NCBI RefSeq assembly: GCF_000744415.1
Contig: NZ_JQLW01000005.1
Span: 162,650-226,649, forward strand
Length of the DNA: 64,000 bases
Source of the DNA: Ghiorsea bivora
GTDB taxonomy: Bacteria > Pseudomonadota > Zetaproteobacteria > Mariprofundales > Mariprofundaceae
Reading direction: 5' to 3'
Part shown: positions 45,649-54,577 of the stretch, piece by piece
Position numbering within the stretch: the stretch's first letter is position 1
Layout of the letters: every line of letters starts with the position of its first letter
Position numbers and translations under genes: made by a program
Notes under the pieces: model-generated
Told to the model about the DNA's origin: nothing
The model's database searches: none
What the model saw: only the letters and a program-made list of their open reading frames with translations

Positions 45649-46716
45649 ATGCTACATCTCAAACGCCGTGGTTTTGATTTAGGTTGCATTCAAATACCTG
45701 AGAAAACTGCAATGCCTAGTTCTTCACAAGTGCAACAGGCTTGGCAAAACGATGCTGCCATCGTTTTACCCCAACTTTTGCGTAACGATTTAGAAAAATA
45801 TACTGAAAACATAAAAGAATCACATATTTTGATGCAAAATGTGCTAAGAACTTGTGATTTTGTTCCTTTTTTAGAACAAACCCCTTATGTAGAACGCATT
45901 CAACAAAACTTCTTTATCGTTGCCGCTTCCCCCGAAGAACATGATGAACAAGGCATTGAGAAGGTATATTTTGATGCTTTCGATCAAGATGAAGATGATG
46001 TGGTCGCTGAAGAATTATGGTGCAAGGCATCTTGGCTTTCTTTTCATGATGAAGATGCCTCACTTCGTTTTCGTTTTTCATGGGGTATGGAAGGTTATGA
46101 AGATGTATCAGCAGACCCACTCAAACAAGCGTGGGCAGGCAAACTTTGCGATGTTTTGTTTCCAGAATCACACATTATTACAAATAATGCGACTATTTTA
46201 AGTCATTTATCATCTATTTTAAGCAAAAAACCATCATTTGTGGAAAGAATCGTCTATTTTAATGCACCCAACGGTGGCGCACAATTCCATCATGATGTGG
46301 AACGCGGTCATGCAGGTGTTGTGTTTGCCCAACTCAGCGGCAGCACCTTTTGGTTAGCACTAGCCAAACCTAAATTGATGGATGAAATCATTAGCTTTGT
46401 AACCAACGCTAAAAACCAACAAGCCATAGCCTCTGTTTTGCCGCAAGAAAACGACCAACAAACACTCAAAACCCTTTGTCATAACCGCGAAGATTTAAGC
46501 TGTCATATGGAAGATCCTGACCACGAGCTTGTGGAAGCATTGATTGATAGGTGTCCTGAATTTATCGCTCACCTTGTCGCCCGCGGCCACAGCCACATAC
46601 TTCAAGCAGGTGATGTATTGCTATTACCGCAACGCGATTTAGATAACTGTGTTTGGCATTCGGTGTTCACCCTTGGCGATACCCCTGGCGAGGCTTTATC
46701 CTTCGCTGTTCGTTAA
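45649..46716 (+). CDS. cupin/JmjC-like oxygenase candidate
   Basis: 355 residues. The central part IVYFNAPNGGAQFHHDVERGHAGVVFAQLSGSTFWLALAKPK resembles the cupin core of Fe(II)/2-oxoglutarate oxygenases: the facial triad would be His214-x-Asp216 and His337 (NCVWHSVF), and a lysine follows in ALAKP. This is inference from motif order. The start is ATG 45649, immediately after the previous stop, with poor ribosome site; ATG 45712 is an alternative. The gene is linked to the DsbB/DsbA-like pair. Substrate unknown. Confidence 0.55.
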   Translation: MLHLKRRGFDLGCIQIPEKTAMPSSSQVQQAWQNDAAIVLPQLLRNDLEKYTENIKESHILMQNVLRTCDFVPFLEQTPYVERIQQNFFIVAASPEEHDEQGIEKVYFDAFDQDEDDVVAEELWCKASWLSFHDEDASLRFRFSWGMEGYEDVSADPLKQAWAGKLCDVLFPESHIITNNATILSHLSSILSKKPSFVERIVYFNAPNGGAQFHHDVERGHAGVVFAQLSGSTFWLALAKPKLMDEIISFVTNAKNQQAIASVLPQENDQQTLKTLCHNREDLSCHMEDPDHELVEALIDRCPEFIAHLVARGHSHILQAGDVLLLPQRDLDNCVWHSVFTLGDTPGEALSFAVR

Positions 46717-46844
46717 TTTCACCACAAAGCACAATCAACACTGCCCCCCTATTAACCCAAGGTAGAAATATCCGCTTTTGAATTTGTGATTTTAGCATGG
46801 ATGGTCGGAAGGTGGGCCCTTCATCGAATTTACAGTATTATAGG

Positions 46845-46871
46845 GGCTTAACCCGATTATAGAGTTAAGCC
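46845..46871. terminator. hairpin between convergent genes
   Basis: GGCTTAAC (46845-46852) pairs with GTTAAGCC (46864-46871) in the 180-base gap where the JmjC-like gene and tcdA converge. There is no T-run directly after it on either strand, so intrinsic termination is uncertain; it may only stabilise 3' ends. Nothing else is seen in 46717-46896. Confidence 0.4.
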
Positions 46872-46896
46872 GTATGCTTAGAAAAAAACTTAACCA

Positions 46897-47652
46897 TTAA
46901 GTGTCTGAAGTTTGATCTTTAAGCATTTGTTGAATGGCATAACCAGCTGTCATAAAGCCAAAGATATTTGGTAAATAGGAAATCGTACCATTGGTGGCGC
47001 GAGGACGAGCATTGGGTTCACCAGGAATGGGTTCGTGGGGTAAGGCATTGATGGCGGGTTCGGATGAGAAAACAACAGGGTAATTCAAATCACCCCCCAG
47101 CTTTCGCAAATGACCTCGCAATGCTCTGGCAAGACCGCAAGTATGTGTTTTCTTTAAAGTGGTAACTTCAGCTTTGGTGACATCAGTACGTCCACCTGCG
47201 CCAAGTGCTGTAATCACTGGGATATTGGCTTGTTGGCAGGCATAAACCAATGCTGCTTTGCAAACTATAGAATCAATGCAATCCAGTACATAATCAGGTT
47301 TATAAAATGCGAGTAATTCAGCTACATTTTCAGGGTGGATAAAATCATCATGAATATTAACGGTTGTATCAGGATTGATATTGGCAATGCGATCTGCGGC
47401 AATGGCTGTTTTTTTATCACCGATATTGGATTGCAGGGCAATCAACTGACGATTGAGATTGGATAAACCCACCACGTCATGGTCAAGCAAGGTAATTTTA
47501 CCCACGCCAATGCGCGCAATGGCTTCTGTGGCAGCACCACCTACACCGCCTAGTCCGATAATCAGTACATGTTTATTCATGAGGTTTTGTAACCCTTGTT
47601 CACCAATGAGGATATGGGTGCGTTCGTGTAGAATATTGGATGTTGGGCTCAT
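46897..47652 (-). CDS. tcdA: tRNA threonylcarbamoyladenosine dehydratase
   Basis: 251 residues, E1/ThiF-like fold. It cyclises t6A37 of tRNA to ct6A with ATP. Seen: HVLIIGLGGVGGAATEAIARIGVGKITLLDHDVVGLSNLNRQLIAL (nucleotide-binding loop, Asp and Arg finger), VLDCIDSIVCKAALV, and the family-specific LGAGGRTDVTKAEV with GLARALRGHLRKL. It overlaps the tatD-type gene stop by 4 bases. Confidence 0.92.
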   Translation of the reverse strand: MSPTSNILHERTHILIGEQGLQNLMNKHVLIIGLGGVGGAATEAIARIGVGKITLLDHDVVGLSNLNRQLIALQSNIGDKKTAIAADRIANINPDTTVNIHDDFIHPENVAELLAFYKPDYVLDCIDSIVCKAALVYACQQANIPVITALGAGGRTDVTKAEVTTLKKTHTCGLARALRGHLRKLGGDLNYPVVFSSEPAINALPHEPIPGEPNARPRATNGTISYLPNIFGFMTAGYAIQQMLKDQTSDT

Positions 47653-48395
47653 ATATTAAATAACTCCTGCGCATTTTGGCTACAAATGTTTAAAATTTCT
47701 TCGGGATGCTGTCGGCGTAGTTTAGCCATGATATTGGCAACTAACATCATTTCTTTGGGCTCATTACGCGCATGTTTGCCCAAACCATCCGGCGAATCGG
47801 TTTCCAATAAAATTGATGCTAGTGGTAACTGGGTAACCAAATCCTTTGTTTTGTGGGGGTTGGCACAAATAAGTCGAGTTCCAATAGCTATATGGAAGCC
47901 TAGTTGAATAAATATTCTTGCTTGTTGTAAACTACCCGAAAAGCCATGGATCACGCCGTATGTTTTTGGGTGCTTTTTCAAGCAAGAGGCAACTTTGTCT
48001 CCTGCTTTGACGCTATGAACAATTAACGGCAAATCGTGTTTTTCTGCCAGTGCTAATTGCGCCTCAAACCACCACAGTTGTTTATCTTGTTTGGGTTTGT
48101 TGGGCATAAAATCCAACCCACATTCACCAACAGCAATGGCATGATCCAACAAATCATCCAGTTGCTCTAAATGTGCCTCTTCATGCAAATCACAAAACCA
48201 AGGGTGTACACCATAAGCATGAAAGGTGTTGGGATGTTCTGCTTGAATGCGTTGTTGTTCTTCCCATTGGTGGAAACCAACACTAGGCACAATAAATTGT
48301 TGGATGCCAATATCATGGGCTTGTTGTAATACTTGGGGTAAATCATGGTTAAAACTCACATGATCAAGGTGGCAGTGGCTATCTATCCATGCCAT
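47649..48395 (-). CDS. TatD-family metal-dependent DNase
   Basis: 248 residues, an amidohydrolase-fold nuclease. MAWIDSHCHLDHV carries the His-x-His metal site; ECGLDFM, PLIVHSV and HGFSGSLQQAR give further metal ligands, and LLETDSPDGL the late Asp. Members are 3'-5' exonucleases or D-aminoacyl-tRNA deacylases; which applies is not clear. It sits 3 bases downstream of lgt and overlaps tcdA. Confidence 0.88.
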   Translation of the reverse strand: MAWIDSHCHLDHVSFNHDLPQVLQQAHDIGIQQFIVPSVGFHQWEEQQRIQAEHPNTFHAYGVHPWFCDLHEEAHLEQLDDLLDHAIAVGECGLDFMPNKPKQDKQLWWFEAQLALAEKHDLPLIVHSVKAGDKVASCLKKHPKTYGVIHGFSGSLQQARIFIQLGFHIAIGTRLICANPHKTKDLVTQLPLASILLETDSPDGLGKHARNEPKEMMLVANIMAKLRRQHPEEILNICSQNAQELFNI

Positions 48396-48398
48396 GTC

Positions 48399-49190
48399 TT
48401 ATCCCTTACGTTTTATCCAAACCAATACAGCAATACCTGCTACCACCATGGCAGATGATTGCAGCATACCCATGGTGATGTTGGCAAAGATGAAGCCGAG
48501 CTGTTCATCGGGTTCACGGTAGTTCTCACAAAATATACGTGCCGCGGCATAACCCAACAAAAATATGGCAATGCGTGTACCAACTGCCCAATCTCTTTTG
48601 CGGGTAAACCATAAAATGATAAAAAGCAGTAAACCTTCTAGTGCCATTTCGTAGAGCTGGCTAGGGTGACGCGGTAAATTACCTGCATGAGGGAAAATCA
48701 TTGCCCAAGGTACTTGAGCTGGGTCGGCAACACGTCCCCAAAGTTCACCATTGATAAAGTTGCCTATACGTCCAAAGGCAAGCCCAAGTGGTGCAACCAC
48801 GGCAAAGCGGTCAAGCAACTCTACATAGGGCAAACCAGCGCGTTTGCAGTATATATAACCCGCAAGCACCGAGCCTAAGAAACCACCATGAAAAGACATG
48901 CCGCCATTCCATACATAAAATACTTCGATGGGGTGTTCTAAATAATAAGAAGGGTTATAAAATAAGACATACCAAAGTCTGCCACCTAAAATCACGCCAA
49001 GAATCAGCCAAGTGAACAGATTTTCGAAACTTTCAGGGTGAATCATGGTTCCCCAAAGGTGTTGTTCTTTCAGTTGAACTTGCACCAGTTTCCAAGCTGA
49101 CATAAAAGCAAACACATACATCAAACCATACCAATGTATGGCAATTGGCCCCAGCTGCAGGGCAACAGGGTCAATTTGCGGGGCTAACAT
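48399..49190 (-). CDS. lgt: prolipoprotein diacylglyceryl transferase
   Basis: 263 residues, multi-pass membrane enzyme that adds diacylglycerol to the lipobox cysteine of lipoproteins, such as the NHL-repeat protein at 58379-59338. Signatures: AIHWYGLMY, GGRLWYVLFYNP, WNGGMSFHGGFLG with the essential His, and PLGLAFGRIGNFINGELWGR. The frame is open to 49247, but ATG 49190 starts 4 bases after the uppP stop and gives the normal N-terminus, so it is chosen. Confidence 0.94.
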   Translation of the reverse strand: MLAPQIDPVALQLGPIAIHWYGLMYVFAFMSAWKLVQVQLKEQHLWGTMIHPESFENLFTWLILGVILGGRLWYVLFYNPSYYLEHPIEVFYVWNGGMSFHGGFLGSVLAGYIYCKRAGLPYVELLDRFAVVAPLGLAFGRIGNFINGELWGRVADPAQVPWAMIFPHAGNLPRHPSQLYEMALEGLLLFIILWFTRKRDWAVGTRIAIFLLGYAAARIFCENYREPDEQLGFIFANITMGMLQSSAMVVAGIAVLVWIKRKG

Positions 49191-49194
49191 ACGA

Positions 49195-50013
49195 TTACCA
49201 TACCATCCATAGTAGCACACCACCCAAAATAATGCGATAGATGACAAAAGGCCCCATGCCTACACGGTCTAAAAACTTGAGGAAGTAGTGAATACAAATG
49301 TATGCAGAAACTGCTGAGATTACATAACCAAGAAGCAAGGCATCAAGGCTAGCTGCTTGATTGGGTTGCTCAATCCAATCTTTGATTTTTAAACCACCTG
49401 CCAAGAAAATCACGGGTATGGATAATAAAAAGGAAAACCTTGCTGCAGCTTCGCGTGTATAACCTAAAAACAAAGCGGCTGTCATGGTGATACCAGAGCG
49501 AGATGTGCCAGGAATTAATGCAACGGCTTGTGCCAAACCAACAATCATGGTGTCTTTAATGCCCCAAGCTTGTTCACCGCGTTCGCGTTTGCCCATTTTG
49601 TCTGCCGCCCACAGCAATAAACCAAAGACAATGGAAGCAATGCCTATGGTTTCTACTGAGCGTAAGTCATTTTCGATATAATCTTTTAGCGCTAAGCCAG
49701 CAATGCCCACGGGAATAGTGGCAAGCCCAATCATCCATGCCATTTGTCCATCGCGGTTGGCTGTCCAATCACGTTTTTTGATGGTTTCACCCATGCCGAG
49801 AATCATTTTAGCCAAGTCACTACGAAAATAATAGATGACTGCGGTTAACGTGCCCCAGTGCACCATGCAATCAAAAGCCAGACCTTGGTCTTGCCATGTG
49901 GATACAAGGGGAACCAATGCCAAATGTCCTGAGGATGAAATCGGTAGAAACTCAGTTAATCCTTGAATAAGCCCAAGAATGGCAGCTTGGAAGGCGCTTA
50001 AAGATTCACTCAT
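49195..50013 (-). CDS. uppP: undecaprenyl-diphosphatase UppP/BacA
   Basis: 272 residues with seven to eight membrane segments. It recycles undecaprenyl diphosphate to the lipid carrier for peptidoglycan and O-antigen. Seen: AILGLIQGLTEFLPISSSGHLAL (the E-rich motif) and LIPGTSRSGITMTAALFLGYTREAAARFSFLLSIPV (PGTSRSG motif). Loss or excess affects bacitracin sensitivity. It overlaps the DAHP synthase stop by 4 bases. Confidence 0.94.
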   Translation of the reverse strand: MSESLSAFQAAILGLIQGLTEFLPISSSGHLALVPLVSTWQDQGLAFDCMVHWGTLTAVIYYFRSDLAKMILGMGETIKKRDWTANRDGQMAWMIGLATIPVGIAGLALKDYIENDLRSVETIGIASIVFGLLLWAADKMGKRERGEQAWGIKDTMIVGLAQAVALIPGTSRSGITMTAALFLGYTREAAARFSFLLSIPVIFLAGGLKIKDWIEQPNQAASLDALLLGYVISAVSAYICIHYFLKFLDRVGMGPFVIYRIILGGVLLWMVW

Positions 50014-51095
50014 GCCTTGCGACGTTGTTGCACTGCTTGTGATAAAGTTTCTAACATGGGGGCAGTGTCATCCCATGAAATACAAGCATCGGTGATACTG
50101 ACACCATATTTGAGTGGTGTATCAGGAGTATTGTTTTGTCTACCTTCATTTAAGTGACTTTCAATCATCACACCTTTGATGTGTTGGTTGCCTTCGGCGA
50201 TTTGTGTGGATACATCTTTACCCACTTCAATTTGCCGCTTATGCTGCTTTAAAGAATTGGCATGACTAAAATCAATCATTACGCCTGAATCAATACCCGC
50301 TTGATCCAGTTTACTTACAGCAAGTGCAATACTTTCGGCATCATAATTGGGTTTATCATTGCCACCGCGAAGGATAATATGGCAATCCTCATTGCCACTG
50401 GTGGAGAAAATTGCTGATTTCCCTTCTTTGGTGAGTGATAAAAAATGATGGGGGTGTGATGCCGCACCGATAGCATCAATGGCAATACTAAAACCACCAT
50501 TGGTACTGTTTTTAAAACCCACTGGGCATGATAAACCTGATGCAAGCTCTCGGTGTCCTTGGCTTTCGGTTGTGCGTGCGCCAATTGCTCCCCAACTAAC
50601 CAAATCTGCAACATATTGGGGTGAAATTAAGTCTAAAAACTCAGTGCCTGCTGGTACACCCATATTGTTAATGTCTAATAACAGTTTACGAGCTTTGCGA
50701 ATACCTGTGTTAATATCAAATGAACCATCCAAGTGGGGGTCGTTAATCAAACCTTTCCAGCCCACCGTGGTGCGTGGTTTCTCAAAATATACACGCATGA
50801 CAATCAATAAGTCTTGTTCATATTGTTGACGTGCTTGTTGAATTAAGCTTGCATATTCAAGGGCTGCTTTGGTGTCGTGGATGGAGCATGGGCCGACAAT
50901 GACCAGTAACCGGTCATCTTCACCATGTAAAATGCGGTGAATGGCTTGGCGGGTAGCAAAAATTGTTTCTGCCGCCGCATCAGTGATTGGAAACTCTGAA
51001 TGAACTTCTAAGGGTGAGCTTACTTCACGTAAACCTGTAATACGAAGGTCATCGGTAAGATGGGATGCTGACACTTGAGCACTCTCCTTGAACAA
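50010..51095 (-). CDS. 3-deoxy-D-arabino-heptulosonate-7-phosphate (DAHP) synthase, class I
   Basis: 361 residues, AroF/G/H type. It condenses PEP and erythrose-4-phosphate, the first shikimate step. Seen: LLVIVGPCSIHDTKAALEYA, RVYFEKPRTTVGWKGLINDPHLDGSFDINTG, GAIGARTTESQGHRELASGLSCPVGFKN, and VMIDFSHANS with the metal ligands (Cys, His, Glu, Asp). The aromatic-amino-acid isoform cannot be told from sequence alone. It is preceded by the nrdJ control region, transcribed the other way. Confidence 0.93.
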   Translation of the reverse strand: MFKESAQVSASHLTDDLRITGLREVSSPLEVHSEFPITDAAAETIFATRQAIHRILHGEDDRLLVIVGPCSIHDTKAALEYASLIQQARQQYEQDLLIVMRVYFEKPRTTVGWKGLINDPHLDGSFDINTGIRKARKLLLDINNMGVPAGTEFLDLISPQYVADLVSWGAIGARTTESQGHRELASGLSCPVGFKNSTNGGFSIAIDAIGAASHPHHFLSLTKEGKSAIFSTSGNEDCHIILRGGNDKPNYDAESIALAVSKLDQAGIDSGVMIDFSHANSLKQHKRQIEVGKDVSTQIAEGNQHIKGVMIESHLNEGRQNNTPDTPLKYGVSITDACISWDDTAPMLETLSQAVQQRRKA

Positions 51096-51265
51096 AACAA
51101 ACTATTATATTGGGCGCATGATACTGTTTTTTTAATAAAATTCACGAGAACAGTTTTTGATAACTCTGAAGCAACCAACAGCGGTGAATATTGCCAAAAA
51201 TTTTACGCGCACGGTCGAGGTTTATAAACCTTATGAATATCCAATATTTACACATATTTTTTAAC

Positions 51266-51289
51266 TTATCCACAGCTTACTGTGCATAA
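51266..51289. promoter_or_regulatory. pair of inverted DnaA boxes upstream of nrdJ
   Basis: TTATCCACA at 51266-51274 is a perfect DnaA 9-mer, and TGTGCATAA at 51281-51289 is TTATGCACA on the other strand, 6 bases away. They lie in the 335-base gap between DAHP synthase and nrdJ, which is otherwise AT-rich and gene-free. DnaA control of ribonucleotide reductase genes is known in E. coli nrdAB. AT-rich 13-mers and a parA/dnaN context are absent, so this is not an origin. Confidence 0.6.
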
Positions 51290-51313
51290 GTTGTGGGCAA
51301 TATTTGTATAACA

Positions 51314-51361
51314 ACACAAGAGATTGTGTCTTGTGTTATTTCTAAACCCAACATATAGTGG
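51314..51361. promoter_or_regulatory. two NrdR boxes upstream of nrdJ
   Basis: ACACAAGAGATTGTGT (51314-51329) and ACCCAACATATAGTGG (51346-51361) resemble the NrdR-box consensus ACACwATATwTwGTGT. Each is 16 bases and they are separated by 16 bases, so the centres are 32 bases (three helical turns) apart, the spacing known for paired NrdR sites. They lie about 70 bases before the nrdJ start. NrdR represses ribonucleotide reductase genes when nucleotides are plentiful. Confidence 0.6.
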
Positions 51362-51430
51362 CGCACAGATAATGCAAAGATGAAGCGATTTTCATGTAAA
51401 ATTCACGTTTCAGCAAGGGGACAACATCTT

Positions 51431-53590
51431 ATGAGCCAAGTGCAACCGAAAGAACCACAGTCTATTAGCTCGGATTCAGGTATGGGTATTAATGAAGTAA
51501 CATTGCAGCCAGCCAGTGAAGATATTTGGGATAAAAAGTATCGATTAAAAGATAAAGATGGTAATGCAGTGGATGCCAATGTGGCAGACACTTATAAACG
51601 TGTTGCCAAAGCTTTGTCGGAAGTGGAAGATGAAGACAAACGTGAATTTTGGAGCAATCGCTTTACTTGGGCCTTGGCGAATGGTGCAATTCCAGCGGGT
51701 CGCATTATGTCCAATGCAGGTGCGGAAGCACATAAACCTGCAACATCAACGATTAACTGTACCGTTTCTGGTGTGATTCCTGATTCTATGGATGGTATTT
51801 TGACCATGGTCAAAGAAGCTGGTCTGACACTTAAGGCTGGTTGTGGCATTGGTTATGAGTTTTCTACATTGCGCCCTAAAGGTGCATATGTGTCAGGCGC
51901 AGGTGCATATACTTCTGGCCCATTATCTTTCATGGATATCTATGATAAAATGTGTTTCACCGTGTCATCGGCAGGTGGTCGTCGTGGCGCACAAATGGGT
52001 ACTTTTGATATTTCTCACCCAGACGTAACCGACTTTATCAAAGCCAAACGTGAAGATGGTCGCTTGCGTCAGTTTAACCTATCATGCTTGATTACCCGTG
52101 ACTTTATGCAGGCTGTTAAAGAAGATGCCGATTGGGACTTGGTATTTCCTGCGACCAAAGATGAACTAGCCAATGATGATATGCGCATTATTTTTAAACG
52201 TGTTGCCAATCCGCCTGAAAGTGCAGCGCAGGATGATCGTGGTTTTACCGCGTGTCGTGTGTATAAAACGATTAAAGCTCGCCGCCTGTGGGACGTGATT
52301 ATGTCTTCCACTTATGATTATGCTGAGCCAGGTTTTATTTTGATTGATGAAGTGAATGACCTGAACAACAACTGGTTTTGTGAAGATATTCGCGCCACCA
52401 ACCCTTGTGGTGAACAACCTTTGCCACCGTATGGTGCTTGTCTTTTGGGCTCAATCAACTTAACCAAATTTGTACGTGAACCTTTCACAGAAAACGCTTA
52501 TTTTGATTGGGATATGTACCGTGAAGTGGTATCGGTGTTTACCCGCATGTTGGACAATGTGGTGGACATCAATGGTTTGCCGCTTGAACAGCAACGCCAA
52601 GCAATTTTGGATAAACGCCGTCATGGTATGGGATTCTTAGGTCTTGGCTCAACGCTCACTATGTTGCGTACCAAATATGGTTCTGAAGATTCTTTGAAAT
52701 TCACTGAGAAAGTTGCTTATGAAATGGCAAAAACAGGTTTTGAAGTGGGTTTACAATTGGCAGAAGAAAAGGGTGCTGCGCCGATTATGGAACAAGACTT
52801 TGAAGTGACGAAGGATATGTTGTTTAAACGCCCTGAAATGGTGAAAGACGGCTTCAAAGTGGGTGATAAAGTCAAAGGCAAAGTGCTTTGGGCAAAATAT
52901 TCGCGATATATGCAAAAGTTTGCCGATTCAGGTGACCAAGAATTGTTGGATGGCTTGATTGAGAAGGGGTGTCGTTTTACCCATCATTCATCTATTGCGC
53001 CTACAGGCACGATTTCATTATCGCTTGCCAACAATGCATCCAATGGTATTGAACCATCTTTTGCCCATCATTATGCGCGTAACGTGATTAGAGAAGGTAA
53101 GAAGTCCAAAGAAAAAGTGGATGTTTTCTCTTATGAGTTATTGGCTTACCGTGAAATGGTAAATGCAGATGCTATGCCTTTTGGCACAGATGACGCGACC
53201 AAGCTGCCTGATTATTTTATCTCAGCTGATGCGGTGACACCAACACAACACGTGGATATTCAAGCTGCGGCACAAGTTTGGGTGGATTCGTCTATTTCTA
53301 AAACTGCGAATGTACCGACCGACTTCCCTTATGAAGACTTTAAAAATATTTACATGTACGCCTTTGATAAAGGTTTGAAGGGTTGTACTACTTTCCGTTT
53401 TAACCCTGAAGTGTTCCAGGGTGTGTTGGTCAAAGAAGAAGATTTGGAAAACACCACATACAAGTTCACTTTGGAAGATGGCACAGTGGTGGAAGCCAAA
53501 GGCAATGAAGAAATCGAATATGATGGTGAAATGCATACAGCAGCCAACTTATTTGATGCCCTCAAAGAAGGTTATTATGGCAAGTTTTAG
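51431..53590 (+). CDS. nrdJ: adenosylcobalamin-dependent ribonucleotide reductase, catalytic part (NrdJa)
   Basis: 719 residues, class II enzyme that reduces ribonucleotides to deoxyribonucleotides in or without oxygen. Seen: NCTVSGVIPDSMDGILTMVKEAGLTLKAGCGIGYEFS, SAGGRRGAQMGTFDISHPDV, NPCGEQPLPPYGACLLGSINL with the active-site Cys/Glu, and ASNGIEPSFAHHYARNVI. The frame is open from 51380; ATG 51431 (MSQVQPKEP) with AAGGGGA about 9 bases upstream is preferred. The protein stops after the barrel; the C-terminal TSCPD and zinc parts are encoded separately downstream. Confidence 0.93.
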   Translation: MSQVQPKEPQSISSDSGMGINEVTLQPASEDIWDKKYRLKDKDGNAVDANVADTYKRVAKALSEVEDEDKREFWSNRFTWALANGAIPAGRIMSNAGAEAHKPATSTINCTVSGVIPDSMDGILTMVKEAGLTLKAGCGIGYEFSTLRPKGAYVSGAGAYTSGPLSFMDIYDKMCFTVSSAGGRRGAQMGTFDISHPDVTDFIKAKREDGRLRQFNLSCLITRDFMQAVKEDADWDLVFPATKDELANDDMRIIFKRVANPPESAAQDDRGFTACRVYKTIKARRLWDVIMSSTYDYAEPGFILIDEVNDLNNNWFCEDIRATNPCGEQPLPPYGACLLGSINLTKFVREPFTENAYFDWDMYREVVSVFTRMLDNVVDINGLPLEQQRQAILDKRRHGMGFLGLGSTLTMLRTKYGSEDSLKFTEKVAYEMAKTGFEVGLQLAEEKGAAPIMEQDFEVTKDMLFKRPEMVKDGFKVGDKVKGKVLWAKYSRYMQKFADSGDQELLDGLIEKGCRFTHHSSIAPTGTISLSLANNASNGIEPSFAHHYARNVIREGKKSKEKVDVFSYELLAYREMVNADAMPFGTDDATKLPDYFISADAVTPTQHVDIQAAAQVWVDSSISKTANVPTDFPYEDFKNIYMYAFDKGLKGCTTFRFNPEVFQGVLVKEEDLENTTYKFTLEDGTVVEAKGNEEIEYDGEMHTAANLFDALKEGYYGKF

Positions 53591-53595
53591 TGCAT

Positions 53596-53847
53596 ATGAA
53601 GGCTAAGTTCTCACCTGAACTTAGGGTTCGTTGGGCGGAGTTAAAATTTCCGCCAATTAATCTGTGGGTGATGGCATCGTTGTCTTATGACAAACCATCG
53701 CAAGGGGAAACCGCCCACATACACCGGAGGCAACGCCCGGGGTTGAATGCAATTGTTCGTAAAACACAAGGCAAACAACCAAACGCGCTGCACAATTTGC
53801 ATAAACGGCTAGAATCATTGTTGGCTGTTCGTGGAGGAAAAGTATGA
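53596..53847 (+). CDS. small basic protein between nrdJa and nrdJb
   Basis: About 83 residues (or 85 from GTG 53590), unrecognised. It is Arg/Lys/Pro/Trp-rich (ELRVRWAELKFPPINLWVMAS ... HRRQRPGLNAIVRKTQGKQPNALHNLHKRLESLLAVRGGKV). It follows the nrdJa stop by 5 bases and overlaps nrdJb by 4 (ATGA), so it is translated as part of the operon. It has no cysteines for redox work and no membrane segment. A specific partner role in the reductase is only inference. Confidence 0.6.
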   Translation: MKAKFSPELRVRWAELKFPPINLWVMASLSYDKPSQGETAHIHRRQRPGLNAIVRKTQGKQPNALHNLHKRLESLLAVRGGKV

Positions 53848-54485
53848 GTATCAAGATTGAAAAGAAAATTACGGCTTATGAAGTTGCAAAACCTGAAGAT
53901 GAAACAACAAAACAGGATAATAATATAGCATCTATTGCACCGTTGTTGGAGCGTGATGAAGTTTTGGTGGGCAGCACTTACAAAATCAAAACGCCACACT
54001 CTGAACATGCCATGTATATCACCATCAATGATGTGGTGGTCAACCAAGGCGAAGAAAGTGAACACCGCCGCCCATTTGAAGTGTTTATCAACACCAAAAA
54101 CATGGAGCATTTCATGTGGATTGTCACCTTAACGCGTATTATTTCTGCGATTTTCCGCAAAGGTGGTGACATTACATTCCTCGTTGAAGAGCTGAAAGCT
54201 GTGTTCGACCCTAGAGGTGGTTACTACAAAAAAGGTGGTAAATACATGCCATCAATTGTCGCTGAAATTGGCGAAGTTATTCAAAAACACTTGGTCTCTA
54301 TCGGCATGATGGAAGGACAATTACAAACTGAAGAGTTGATTGCCAAACGCAAAGAAGCTGAGGAGAAATTAGGCAAAGAAGGCGTAGCCAACGGCGCACA
54401 ATGCGATAAGTGCTCAGCCATGGCGGTAGTGCGCTTAGACAATTGCAATTGCTGCCTAGAATGTGGCGATTCTAAGTGTGGATAG
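53844..54485 (+). CDS. ribonucleotide reductase C-terminal subunit NrdJb (TSCPD plus zinc ribbon)
   Basis: 213 residues. MYITINDVVVNQGEESEHRRPFEVFINTKNMEHFMWIVTLTRIISAIFRKGGDITFLVEELKAVFDP is the TSCPD domain normally fused to cobalamin-dependent reductases. The C-terminal CDKC ... CNCCLECGDSKCG is a cysteine-rich tail that in one-chain enzymes holds the shuttle cysteines or a zinc. Pseudomonas has the same split (NrdJa/NrdJb). It is followed by a terminator hairpin. Confidence 0.85.
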   Translation: MSIKIEKKITAYEVAKPEDETTKQDNNIASIAPLLERDEVLVGSTYKIKTPHSEHAMYITINDVVVNQGEESEHRRPFEVFINTKNMEHFMWIVTLTRIISAIFRKGGDITFLVEELKAVFDPRGGYYKKGGKYMPSIVAEIGEVIQKHLVSIGMMEGQLQTEELIAKRKEAEEKLGKEGVANGAQCDKCSAMAVVRLDNCNCCLECGDSKCG

Positions 54486-54540
54486 GGTGTTGAATCTGTA
54501 AAGATATTAAGTAGCATAAATTTAAAGTAAAAACTGACTT

Positions 54541-54577
54541 GGCTGTTATCTCAATGAGATAGCAGCCTTTTTTTATT
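54541..54577 (+). terminator. rho-independent terminator of the nrdJ operon
   Basis: GGCTG-TTATCTC AAT GAGATAG-CAGCC forms a stem of about 12 pairs, directly followed by seven T (54568-54574). It lies 56 bases after the nrdJb stop. Confidence 0.85.

Noticed and set aside
51096-51430. Replication origin because of DnaA boxes
   Set aside because: Only two boxes, no dnaA, dnaN, gidA or other origin-side genes, and the nrdJ gene explains them better.
51096-51430. Cobalamin riboswitch before nrdJ
   Set aside because: I see no B12-box-like segment and no matching stem pattern in the gap.
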